Source: Anaerolineae bacterium (lineage in GTDB: Bacteria; Chloroflexota; Anaerolineae; Anaerolineales; UBA11858). Taken from it: a stretch of DNA of 45,642 nt. Numbering within the stretch: the stretch's first letter is position 1; every line of letters starts with the position of its first letter. The DNA is taken from contig DUEG01000014.1 of the NCBI GenBank assembly GCA_011176615.1, positions 1 through 45,642 on the forward strand, given 5' to 3'. Positions 1-7,775 of this stretch are shown here, piece by piece. Both the position numbers and the translations under genes were made by a program. Below the pieces are notes generated by a model that saw only the letters and a list, made by a program, of their open reading frames with translations, was not told the DNA's origin and searched no databases.

Positions 1-1
1 T

Positions 2-775
2 CTAGGGTTTAACTCTAACAGCGAAGATCGCTTTGCATTTCTGATGAAATCCATCGAAACAATGATCACCGCTGGCTTGTTCCTTATCTTTGGCTCAATA
101 TTTGGGACGATCACATTTGGATTGTTCAATGCCCTTGGGATAGATTTACCGGAGATCATCAAACGTTTGATATTTGCCGGAGGATTTGGCTTGATCCCCG
201 TACTTGCTGTTGCTACCGCATATAATTCCAATGTTTCCCCATCTAAACAAGATTTTGAACGTGGCATGAGTCGGTTTATCTTTACCTTGACGAGGCTATT
301 GCTTCCTCTTACGCTGATTGTCTTGTTGGTTTATCTGTTTATCATCCCCTTTCGATTTATGGAGCCGTTCAAACAACGCGAAATCTTGATCGTTTATAAT
401 GTGATGCTTTTTGCGGTAATAGGTTTGCTTATTGGTGTAACTCCAATTCGGTTAGATGATCTTTCAATGAGAACTCGTAAAGCATTACGTATCGGGATTC
501 TTTTTGTCGCTGGTCTTGCGAGTTTGATAAGCGTTTATGCTTTATCTGCAATTCTTTATCGAACAATCCAAGGTCAAATAACGATTAATCGCCTGGCAGT
601 TATTGGCTGGAATAGTATCAATATCATTTTGTTAGGTCTATTACTATTTCGGGGGATTAAGTCTGGTAAAAGAGATTGGCATAAAGAATTACAGAAAGTG
701 TTTAGTTTTGGTACGAATATGTATATATTATGGGGAATATTTCTTGTTATTTTCATTCCTTTGCTATTTCGCTAA
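2..775 (+). CDS. Multi-span membrane protein, 5' end outside window (DUF4153-like?)
   Basis: The reading frame is open to the left edge of the window, so the ATG at 44 is probably internal and the true start lies upstream. The visible 257 or so residues contain about six to seven hydrophobic segments separated by short basic loops, with no soluble domain. The order of hydrophobic blocks, with a segment ending IIPF followed by a loop and then late segments around an NRLAV motif, recalls the C-terminal half of DUF4153 membrane proteins. That is a weak resemblance from memory, not a firm family call. It converges with the cyclase gene at 895-2619. No function can be assigned. Confidence 0.7.
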   Translation, partial: LGFNSNSEDRFAFLMKSIETMITAGLFLIFGSIFGTITFGLFNALGIDLPEIIKRLIFAGGFGLIPVLAVATAYNSNVSPSKQDFERGMSRFIFTLTRLLLPLTLIVLLVYLFIIPFRFMEPFKQREILIVYNVMLFAVIGLLIGVTPIRLDDLSMRTRKALRIGILFVAGLASLISVYALSAILYRTIQGQITINRLAVIGWNSINIILLGLLLFRGIKSGKRDWHKELQKVFSFGTNMYILWGIFLVIFIPLLFR

Positions 776-894
776 TTTAGAACTTAATCGGAAAGCGATA
801 AGCAGGTTATCTTAGGGGGTTATTTTTGATTCAAACTATAACTATTCCATATGACGAGAATTAGGAAATAGAATGATAAATAGTTAAGCAATCG
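776..894. other. Short convergent intergenic region
   Basis: This 119-base spacer lies between two convergent genes. It holds a weak 5-bp stem (gataa/ttatc, about 798-812) and an 8-bp inverted repeat (taactatt at 839-846, aatagtta at 879-886) with a 32-base loop. Either could help end transcription, but neither is a classical GC-rich hairpin followed by a T-run. Confidence 0.3.
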
Positions 895-2619
895 TCAAGG
901 TTGTTTTAAAGCGATGACTTTAAAGACTTTTATCGGATGGCTTTTACCTTTAGCAAATAGCGGTTCGATTGGTTCAGCAATTATCTGGCTTCTTACTTGT
1001 TGATATGCTTCTGCACTAATCAGTATTTGGTTATCGATTGCTTTTTCTTGAATCCTTTTTGCTATGTTAATACTGTCTCCAATGGCTGTATAATCAAGGC
1101 GCTTTTCAGTTCCAATAAGCCCCAGAATTGCTTCTCCAGAGTGGATACCAATACCGTAAGAAAGGCGAGCCGGTGCAGACAATTCTTTGTGCAAGAGCCT
1201 AACTTTTCTTTGGATGTCAAGAGCTGATTTTATTGCTCTAAGCGTGTGGTCTTTCTGAGGAATTGGTGCGTTAAACCAGGCAATAACGGCATCTCCCTGG
1301 AATTTGTCGATGGTTCCACCATAATCTAAGATCGCTTCAGCAGCAATGGATAAATATCGATTTAATATGGAAACGAGTTTTTCGGGTATTAATCCCTCAC
1401 TAAATTTCGTATATCCCCGAATATCTGCGAATAATGCGGTGATTAATTTTCGTTCTCCACCTAACCGAATTTTGTCTGGATCAAGTTGTCCGATCAAGGC
1501 TGGAGAGACCATGCGCTCGAATAATCGATATTGTGCCTCAAGTCGCCTGCGCTCAGTCATATCGTCCAATACAATAACTGTACCTTGTGATGTGCCACTT
1601 GCGTTAATTAATGGTGAAATGGAAAGTGATAGATGAACGTCTCCTCTTTCAGGAAACTTAGATTTGGTCTCAATGCCCGTTATTGGTTGATTTAATTGGT
1701 GGACATTATTAATCAATTCGTTTAAATTGTAGGATGAAAGCGAAATGCATTTTGTTATCTGTTTTCCTTGAATACTCTTTGGATTTACGTTTAGGATTGC
1801 CCCTGCGGCTTTATTACAAAAATTAATATTACCCATCTTGTCCGTTGTGATCACACCACTAGTGATAGAAGTAAAGACATCATTCATAAGATTCTTTAAC
1901 GCTGTAACTTCTGTTAAAGTTTTCTTGGTGGTATTGAATAAGCGGGCATTTTCAATCGCAATTGCCGCTTGGTTAGCAAATGCTGCGAGAATGTCCCTGC
2001 CGGATTTAGTAAAAACTCCGGATTTAAGTCGGTTGTCAGCGTAGATTACGCCGGTGATCTTGCCTTTTACGACTAAAGGAACGCAGAGTATAGAGCGCAA
2101 ATTGTGGGTTACGATAGAATCCCGTCTTCCAAAACGAGGGTCTTCCATAGCGTTGGTTGTCACAATTGGTTTGCTGGTTTCGATAACCTTGTTTACGATT
2201 GTTCTGCTAATAGCAAGGTCCGATTGTTCAATGGATTCTTGATCCCAATTCCGTGCCATACGGATTGATAAATTGCCTTTGTCATTTTTTAACATTAAGA
2301 AACAACGTTCTGCTCCTGTGAGCGCTATGATCGTGTCCATTACAATTCTCAGGACTTCGCTTATTTCAAGAGATGAGTTGATCACATGCCCAATGTCCGC
2401 TAAGGCGCGGAGGTCCTGATGTTCCATAGCATCTTTTTTGATGTCTAGTGACAGTTTTGCGAAATAATCGGAAAGTTGTAAGACCAAATATTGCGTTTTT
2501 TCATCCACATTTCTGTTGGGGATGGAAACCAGGTCCGTTAATTGATCAAGAATGTTCCTAATCAGATTTAGTTGTTGTCTAGAAGCCATCAATGGGTTAG
2601 ACTGTGGGTCATCGAACAT
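895..2619 (-). CDS. GAF-PAS-class III adenylate/guanylate cyclase
   Basis: A 574-residue soluble signalling protein predicted to make a cyclic nucleotide from ATP or GTP. A coiled N-terminal region is followed by a GAF domain (about 85-225), a PAS domain (about 244-355) and a class III cyclase catalytic domain (about 385-570). Both metal-binding aspartates are present, D399 in FADIRGYT and D443 in FQGDAV, and the transition-state Asn/Arg pair lies in the INIAKRI stretch near 517-523. The Lys in IDKFQGD favours ATP as substrate, which is inference. There is no membrane segment, so the protein should be cytosolic and sense through GAF and PAS. It is transcribed away from the nuo operon and shares a 437-base intergenic region with it. 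The domain assignment is secure; the ligand is unknown. Confidence 0.9.
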   Translation of the reverse strand: MFDDPQSNPLMASRQQLNLIRNILDQLTDLVSIPNRNVDEKTQYLVLQLSDYFAKLSLDIKKDAMEHQDLRALADIGHVINSSLEISEVLRIVMDTIIALTGAERCFLMLKNDKGNLSIRMARNWDQESIEQSDLAISRTIVNKVIETSKPIVTTNAMEDPRFGRRDSIVTHNLRSILCVPLVVKGKITGVIYADNRLKSGVFTKSGRDILAAFANQAAIAIENARLFNTTKKTLTEVTALKNLMNDVFTSITSGVITTDKMGNINFCNKAAGAILNVNPKSIQGKQITKCISLSSYNLNELINNVHQLNQPITGIETKSKFPERGDVHLSLSISPLINASGTSQGTVIVLDDMTERRRLEAQYRLFERMVSPALIGQLDPDKIRLGGERKLITALFADIRGYTKFSEGLIPEKLVSILNRYLSIAAEAILDYGGTIDKFQGDAVIAWFNAPIPQKDHTLRAIKSALDIQRKVRLLHKELSAPARLSYGIGIHSGEAILGLIGTEKRLDYTAIGDSINIAKRIQEKAIDNQILISAEAYQQVRSQIIAEPIEPLFAKGKSHPIKVFKVIALKQP

Positions 2620-2903
2620 AAAAAACCTCGTGAATTTAATTGGGCAAGTGATTTCTTAGTTAAGGAAAAGTAAGCAAAAGGAGGAATGTATTTCGTTGGT
2701 TAAATTTGTTTTGTTATAACACAATTTTGTTAAAGTGATTCGTTTTAGACATTATCTCTGCCGAAATAAATTATCTCTATCAGGGTTATAGAAAAGCGAA
2801 TCCCGGGAATTAAGACAAGAACACGCTGCGACTTTTTATGAAATTTGCTTTCTAAGTTGCTTGCGTTTAGATAAGGTTTATGAATTTTAATTGCGCCAAA
2901 AGT

Positions 2904-2931
2904 TTGAAATTACGTATATATATGGTAAAAT
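2904..2931 (+). promoter_or_regulatory. Predicted nuo operon promoter
   Basis: A -35 TTGAAA (2904-2909) and a -10 TAAAAT (2926-2931) are separated by 16 bases and followed by a T-rich stretch. Transcription starting near 2938 would give a leader of about 120 nt before nuoA. The match to the sigma-70 type consensus is seen directly; its use is inferred. Confidence 0.6.
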
Positions 2932-3004
2932 GTTTTTCGTCTTCCAAAAATATTTAGCATTATTGCTTTTAGAAGAACTTGCTGTTCCTATGAAAACTGT
3001 AAAC

Positions 3005-3029
3005 ACCCAAGATAAGTCGTATCTTGGGT
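3005..3029 (+). promoter_or_regulatory. Stem-loop in the nuoA leader
   Basis: A perfect 10-bp stem (3005-3014 with 3020-3029, core cccaagat/atcttggg) closes a 5-base loop. It sits about 14 bases upstream of the nuoA ribosome-binding site AAGGAG (3043-3048). No good T-run follows, so a role in leader stability or attenuation is more likely than termination. Confidence 0.5.
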
Positions 3030-3057
3030 TGTTTCACGGAAATAAGGAGTGTGAATT

Positions 3058-3414
3058 TTGGACAATAATTGGCTTTATATAGGATTGTTCTTTCTTGTTG
3101 CACCGTTGATACCTGCTTTAGCGATACTGGCTCCGTTGTTTCTCGCACCCAAAAAACCAAACAAAATAAAAAGCCAGATTTATGAATGTGGCATTGAGAC
3201 TTATGGGGAAACCTGGATTCAATTCAAGGTGCAGTATTATATTTTTGCACTTATATTTTTGGTCTTTGATATTGAAACAGTCTTTTTATACCCCTGGGCA
3301 GTGGCATACAATAGTTTGCCACTTTTTGCTGTATTTGAGGGTGTTTTGTTTATTATTATCCTTTTGGCTGGTCTGGTCTATGTATGGCGTAAAGGCGATC
3401 TGGAATGGGTATAA
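3058..3414 (+). CDS. nuoA: NADH-quinone oxidoreductase subunit A
   Basis: Small membrane subunit (118 residues, usual length) of complex I that sits next to the quinone entry site. Three hydrophobic segments are visible, with the family motifs YECG at about 41-44 and a VFDIET region before the third helix. The start is TTG at 3058, chosen because AAGGAG ends 9 bases upstream and the protein then begins in the usual place. It is the first gene of the nuoA-H-J-K-L-M-M'-N run. The genes that normally follow it (nuoB, C, D) are absent here. Confidence 0.95.
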   Translation: MDNNWLYIGLFFLVAPLIPALAILAPLFLAPKKPNKIKSQIYECGIETYGETWIQFKVQYYIFALIFLVFDIETVFLYPWAVAYNSLPLFAVFEGVLFIIILLAGLVYVWRKGDLEWV

Positions 3415-3484
3415 GATGCTGATAATAGTCTCGTTTTCAGAGTTATTTATTTAAACAGACATACCTTGATTGGGAGTTCTTTGA

Positions 3485-4699
3485 ATGAGTGATCCGATTA
3501 ATCTAATTGCAAACTGGTTACAGGGATTGTTACTTGGCTTGGGACTATCTGTTGGATTGACCAAGATTATCCTGTCTTTCGTTGGCGCGGTTGTTGTTGC
3601 GACGATTGGCATGCTCACGGTAATTTTCCTGATCTGGTTGGAGAGAAAAATTGCGGGGCGTATTCAAGATCGATTGGGACCTAATCGGGCTGGACCCTAT
3701 GGTTTACTACAACCATTCGCTGATGTGATCAAAATATTAACAAAAGAATATACAACCCCTGATGGCGCGGACGTTGTAGTCTATAACATTGCTCCAATTA
3801 TGGCTGTTGCGTCTGTATTATTGATTTGGGCTGTTATCCCATTTGCTTCAACAGTAGTAGGCACAAACCTGAATGTTGGTGTTTTATATATTATGGCTGT
3901 TGGAGCCTTTGGTTTACTCTCTATACTCATGGCGGGTTTGTCTTCAAATAATAAATTTGCACTTTTGGGTGCATTCAGATCGGTTGCGCAATTGATCTCG
4001 TATGAAATACCAATGGTTGTATCGCTTTTGATGCCCGTAATTTTCGCAAGATCTATGGGTTTAGTAGATATCGTGGAAGCGCAAATGCCTTGGTTTATCA
4101 TCTTATCTCCCTTGGCTGCTTTAATCTTTATAATAGCCTCAATGGCGGAAGTCAACAGGGCGCCTTTTGATCTTATGGAAGCCGAGTCCGAAATTGTTGC
4201 TGGTTTTCACATAGAATATTCAGGAATGAAATTTGGAATGTTTTATGTTGGAGAATTTTTGCATGTATTTACTGTCGGCGCATTAGTGGCTACACTGTTC
4301 TTGGGGGGTTGGCGTGGGCCATGGGCGGAACAATATCCAATTCTAGGGTTAATATATTTTTATATAAAGACATTTGTTGGATATTTTATAGTGGCTTGGG
4401 TAAGGTTGACAGTGCCAAGGATTAGGATTGATCAGATGTTGGATTTCAATTGGAAATTTTTAACACCCTTATCTTTGGTTTTATTAATAATTACCGCTGT
4501 TCTTGATAGGGTTTTGGTATTGGTGAATAGCGAGCGATGGGTTTACAGTTTAGTCATGTTCCTTGCAAATATTCTCATAATTTGGGCTACCGTTGAAGTA
4601 TTGAAAAAAACTACATCAAAACCAAAGCGCAAAGAGTTTCCAATGCGCCCTGTAGCAATGGCACCAGAAACATCAACATCAACTGAACCCTCTTCATAG
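3485..4699 (+). CDS. nuoH: NADH-quinone oxidoreductase subunit H
   Basis: Membrane subunit that forms the quinone chamber and the link between redox arm and proton arm. The conserved cytosolic loop around EVNRAPFDLMEAESE is intact, as is the N-terminal WLERKIAGRIQDRLGPNRAG motif (residues 51-70). At 404 residues it is longer than the E. coli protein of about 325, with an N-terminal hydrophobic extension of about 30 residues and a basic then Thr/Ser-rich C-terminal tail after residue 375. It is separated from nuoA by 70 bases and followed by nuoJ after 27. No nuoI lies between H and J, which is where it usually sits. Confidence 0.96.
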   Translation: MSDPINLIANWLQGLLLGLGLSVGLTKIILSFVGAVVVATIGMLTVIFLIWLERKIAGRIQDRLGPNRAGPYGLLQPFADVIKILTKEYTTPDGADVVVYNIAPIMAVASVLLIWAVIPFASTVVGTNLNVGVLYIMAVGAFGLLSILMAGLSSNNKFALLGAFRSVAQLISYEIPMVVSLLMPVIFARSMGLVDIVEAQMPWFIILSPLAALIFIIASMAEVNRAPFDLMEAESEIVAGFHIEYSGMKFGMFYVGEFLHVFTVGALVATLFLGGWRGPWAEQYPILGLIYFYIKTFVGYFIVAWVRLTVPRIRIDQMLDFNWKFLTPLSLVLLIITAVLDRVLVLVNSERWVYSLVMFLANILIIWATVEVLKKTTSKPKRKEFPMRPVAMAPETSTSTEPSS

Positions 4700-4726
4700 A
4701 TTTAATTCGTTGCTTGGAGTGGATTA

Positions 4727-5233
4727 ATGACCGGAATGGATAGTTTGTTCTTAATTTTTGCTGTGATTACGCTGATTTCTGCTTTTTTGGTGGTAACCAC
4801 GAAGAACTTATTTCATGCTGCCTTATGGCTGATCATGACATTGTTTGGAGTTGCAGCAATCTATGTGTTACTAAATGCTTTTTACTTGGCGGTAATACAA
4901 GTAATTGTTTATATTGGTGCAATTGCGATTTTGATGATCTTCGCGATTATGCTTACCCAAAGAGTTATGAATCCTTCTGGGAGGATATTTAATAAGAATT
5001 GGATAATCGCTGCTCTTTTAGGGGCTTTTATGTTTATTGGTCTGGTTATCATAAGTATGCAAACTGGTGCGAGCAAGACAACTTTGCCTCAGATCAGTGG
5101 TCAACTGGACACAGTATCTGAACTCGGTCAAGCACTGGTTTCTCCGAATGCTTATGTGATCCCGTTCGAGGTAGCGTCCGTGTTGCTTCTCGCAGCACTT
5201 ATAGGCGCTATCTTTGTCTCACGAAAGAGATGA
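4727..5233 (+). CDS. nuoJ: NADH-quinone oxidoreductase subunit J
   Basis: Membrane subunit of complex I (168 residues) with five hydrophobic segments. The third-helix region YIGAIAILMIFAIML matches the NuoJ helix with the pi-bulge that couples quinone reduction to the proton path. The start ATG at 4727 follows a weak GGAGTGG sequence. The stop at 5231-5233 is 13 bases before the nuoK start, so J and K are likely co-translated. Confidence 0.95.
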   Translation: MTGMDSLFLIFAVITLISAFLVVTTKNLFHAALWLIMTLFGVAAIYVLLNAFYLAVIQVIVYIGAIAILMIFAIMLTQRVMNPSGRIFNKNWIIAALLGAFMFIGLVIISMQTGASKTTLPQISGQLDTVSELGQALVSPNAYVIPFEVASVLLLAALIGAIFVSRKR

Positions 5234-5246
5234 ATTGGAGGAAAAA

Positions 5247-5555
5247 GTGATAACACTCAATTGGGTCCTAATTTTCTCAGCCGCCCTTTTTTCCATTGGG
5301 CTATTCGGTGTTCTCGCGCGGCGGAATGCGGTTGCTATATTAATGGGCATAGAACTTATGCTGAATGCAGTTAATGTTAATTTAGTTGGGTTCTGGCGTT
5401 TTTCAAATCCTGCGGTAATCACCGGTCAAGCGTTTGCTGTGATCGTCTTCGCGGTGGCTGCTGCAGAAGTCGCTGTTGGATTAGCACTTGTTATTTCGAT
5501 ATATCGTCGTCGAAAGACAATTGCGGCTGACGATATTGACCTTATGAAATGGTAA
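5247..5555 (+). CDS. nuoK: NADH-quinone oxidoreductase subunit K
   Basis: Small three-helix membrane subunit, 102 residues from the GTG at 5247. This start is preferred over the upstream in-frame ATG at 5214 because GGAGG sits at 5237-5241, the length then fits the family, and the upstream start would overlap nuoJ. Both proton-path glutamates are present: E36 in GIELMLN and E74 in AAAEVAVG. The next gene, nuoL, starts 10 bases after the stop. Confidence 0.95.
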   Translation: MITLNWVLIFSAALFSIGLFGVLARRNAVAILMGIELMLNAVNVNLVGFWRFSNPAVITGQAFAVIVFAVAAAEVAVGLALVISIYRRRKTIAADDIDLMKW

Positions 5556-5565
5556 CGGAGAAGTT

Positions 5566-7749
5566 ATGGGAATAAAGACGTTGATCTGGCTTTTACCCCT
5601 TCCGCCATTATTGGCATTTTTTATCATTGTCCTCTTCACAAATCGTAAAAAGGCTTTAAGTCATACGATTTCAGTTGGTGCTGCTTTTCTATCATGGCTT
5701 GGAAGTATGGTGGTTTTTTTCTTCGCTGTTCAGAAAGGTGCTCATCAGTTGGGAGAACATCCATTTGCATCTTCTATTAATTGGCTGCCTTTGGCGGATA
5801 AATGGTTAAAAATCGGTGTAATGGTAGATCCGTTAACGGCTGTCGGACTGTTCTTTGTGGCATGGACAGTTTTTATGATCTTTATTTACAGCATCGGATA
5901 TCAAAATTACGGACAACCAAAGGGCGATCACGATCAAAAAGGGTTGCCCCCACACGGTGCTACTGTCATTGACGAGCAAGGACACAAACACAAAGTCCCT
6001 TCCATTGAACCTATGTATTCCCGCTTTTTTGCATTTATTGGGCTGTTCGCTTTCGGGATGTATACACTGATTATTTCCGATAATATGCTGACGCTTTTCG
6101 TTGGATGGGAGATTATGGGGTTGTGTTCATACTTACTAATTGGTTTTTGGTATGCGAAACCCTCCGCGCGGGCTGCGATGATCAAAGCGTTCATCACCAC
6201 ACGTGTGGGCGATGTGTTCATGCTATTAGGAATTGGTGCTCTTTATGCCTTTACAAAGACATTGAACTTCAGAGAGATATTCTTTAATGAAGAATTGCTT
6301 CATAAAATGGCGACTACGCCTTCTGGCTTCTTTGGGCTCTCAGTTGCTGGGTTGATTGGTATCTTGTTATTTATTGGTACCGTAGGTAAATCCGCTCAAT
6401 TCCCATTGCACGTATGGCTACCAGACGCGATGGAAGGTCCAACGCCGGTTTCAGCGATGATCCATGCTGCAACCATGGTTTCTGCGGGCGTTTATATGGT
6501 CATTCGAATGTTCCCTTTGCTATCCGCAGGAGCACAGCATGGAGAGTTAACTTCGCCAATGATGGCAATGGCATTCATTGGCGCGTTCACTGCATTATTT
6601 GCTGCATCCATCGCCCTAGCGCAGAATGATATTAAGAGGGTTCTCGCGTTTTCCACAATATCACAATTGGGTTATATGATCGCTGCACTGGGAATTGGCG
6701 CCTATGTGGCTGCTATCTTCCATTTATTAACGCATGCGTTTTTCAAGGCTTTGCTCTTTTTAGGTTCTGGGTCGGTCATTCATGGCATGGAACATGGTAT
6801 CTATCATGTTGATGAGGATATAGACCCACAAAATATGTTCAATATGGGTGGTTTAAGGAAGAAAATGCCGATTACATTCTGGACCTTTTTAGCGGGTGGT
6901 CTGGCACTTTCCGGATTTCCAATTATCACAGCAGGTTTTTGGTCAAAAGATGAGATTTTAGCAGATGCATTCTCGAACGGTCACTGGATGGTATTTGGAA
7001 CGCTAGCCTTTGCTGCTCTACTTACAGCGTTTTATACAATGCGTCAAATCACTCTGACATTTTTAGGAAAACCAAAAACTAGAGCAGCAGGACATGCACA
7101 AGAAACACATTGGACGATGACTCTTCCATTAGTTGTCTTAGCGATCTTTGCGATTGGGTTCGGTTGGGTGGGTATCCCTGAACAATTCCCATTAATTGGG
7201 GGATTGATACCCAATTGGCTCCATGATTTCGTGATAACCACACTCCCGCACCATTTGGGTGAGGTTGGGTTTAACTGGGCTCCCTTACTAACATCCTTGG
7301 TAGTAGCCTTAGGTGGCTTGTTCTTGGGCTGGTATGTTTATAAGGATGTGCCTGCTGGCGCGGAAGACCCCTTAAAGAAGCCGATGGGATTTGTTTATAA
7401 AGTACTTCAGAACAAGTATTACTTCGATGAACTTTATGACATTATTTTTATAAAACCAGCCATTTGGTTCTCAGAGACGGTCTCTTATTTATGGATGGAT
7501 AGAAAAATTATTGATGGCATCTTGCATTTTATAGCGAGAATTGCTTTCCAATTAGGCACTATCTTTCGGGATTGGTTTGACGTTCCAGTGGTTAATGGAT
7601 TTGGGGATTTTGTAGGTGAAAGTACGAAAAAGATCGGGAAATCCCTGCGAGTGGTTCAAACTGGACGAGTGCAGCAATATATGTTGATTGCCCTTGTAAT
7701 CACGGTTGCAACACTTTTCTACTATCTATTTTCAGTTTTCACACCGTAA
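5566..7749 (+). CDS. nuoL: NADH-quinone oxidoreductase subunit L (extended form)
   Basis: Distal antiporter-like proton-pumping subunit of complex I. Key residues are present: E182 in TM5 (VGWEIMG), K275 in TM7 (GKSAQF), the HAATMV motif near 300 and FWSKDE in TM12. The protein is 727 residues against about 610-660 usually. One insertion is a hydrophilic His/Asp-rich loop at about 115-150. The other lies in the C-terminal lateral helix, where a 27-residue unit is repeated (W643-M-D and W670-F-D, each followed by a hydrophobic pair and D/N-G) before the terminal LRVVQTGRVQ motif and last transmembrane helix. This fits a NuoL that spans an extra NuoM. Confidence 0.96.
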   Translation: MGIKTLIWLLPLPPLLAFFIIVLFTNRKKALSHTISVGAAFLSWLGSMVVFFFAVQKGAHQLGEHPFASSINWLPLADKWLKIGVMVDPLTAVGLFFVAWTVFMIFIYSIGYQNYGQPKGDHDQKGLPPHGATVIDEQGHKHKVPSIEPMYSRFFAFIGLFAFGMYTLIISDNMLTLFVGWEIMGLCSYLLIGFWYAKPSARAAMIKAFITTRVGDVFMLLGIGALYAFTKTLNFREIFFNEELLHKMATTPSGFFGLSVAGLIGILLFIGTVGKSAQFPLHVWLPDAMEGPTPVSAMIHAATMVSAGVYMVIRMFPLLSAGAQHGELTSPMMAMAFIGAFTALFAASIALAQNDIKRVLAFSTISQLGYMIAALGIGAYVAAIFHLLTHAFFKALLFLGSGSVIHGMEHGIYHVDEDIDPQNMFNMGGLRKKMPITFWTFLAGGLALSGFPIITAGFWSKDEILADAFSNGHWMVFGTLAFAALLTAFYTMRQITLTFLGKPKTRAAGHAQETHWTMTLPLVVLAIFAIGFGWVGIPEQFPLIGGLIPNWLHDFVITTLPHHLGEVGFNWAPLLTSLVVALGGLFLGWYVYKDVPAGAEDPLKKPMGFVYKVLQNKYYFDELYDIIFIKPAIWFSETVSYLWMDRKIIDGILHFIARIAFQLGTIFRDWFDVPVVNGFGDFVGESTKKIGKSLRVVQTGRVQQYMLIALVITVATLFYYLFSVFTP

Positions 7750-7775
7750 AAACCGGAATATTTATCGAGGACTGT

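Larger units (their letters stand above)
2620..3057. promoter_or_regulatory. Divergent regulatory region between cyclase and nuoA
   Basis: This 438-base region carries no credible gene. It contains a 10-bp palindrome tgttataaca (2712-2721) that overlaps a possible -10 toward the cyclase, a 9-base direct repeat attatctct at 2751-2759 and 2770-2778 (19-base period), the nuoA promoter (2904-2931) and a stem-loop in the nuoA leader (3005-3029). Short frames across 2891-3160 on both strands overlap the promoter and leader and are not convincing. Confidence 0.55.

Noticed and set aside
3030-3044. parS-like sequence TGTTTCACGGAAATA
   Set aside because: The first half matches the parS consensus, but one base is missing in the centre and another differs. 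It lies in the nuoA leader, far from parAB. A single imperfect match is likely chance.
2891-3160. Short frames on both strands around the nuoA promoter
   Set aside because: They overlap the promoter, the leader stem-loop and the start of nuoA; none has an RBS or recognisable sequence.
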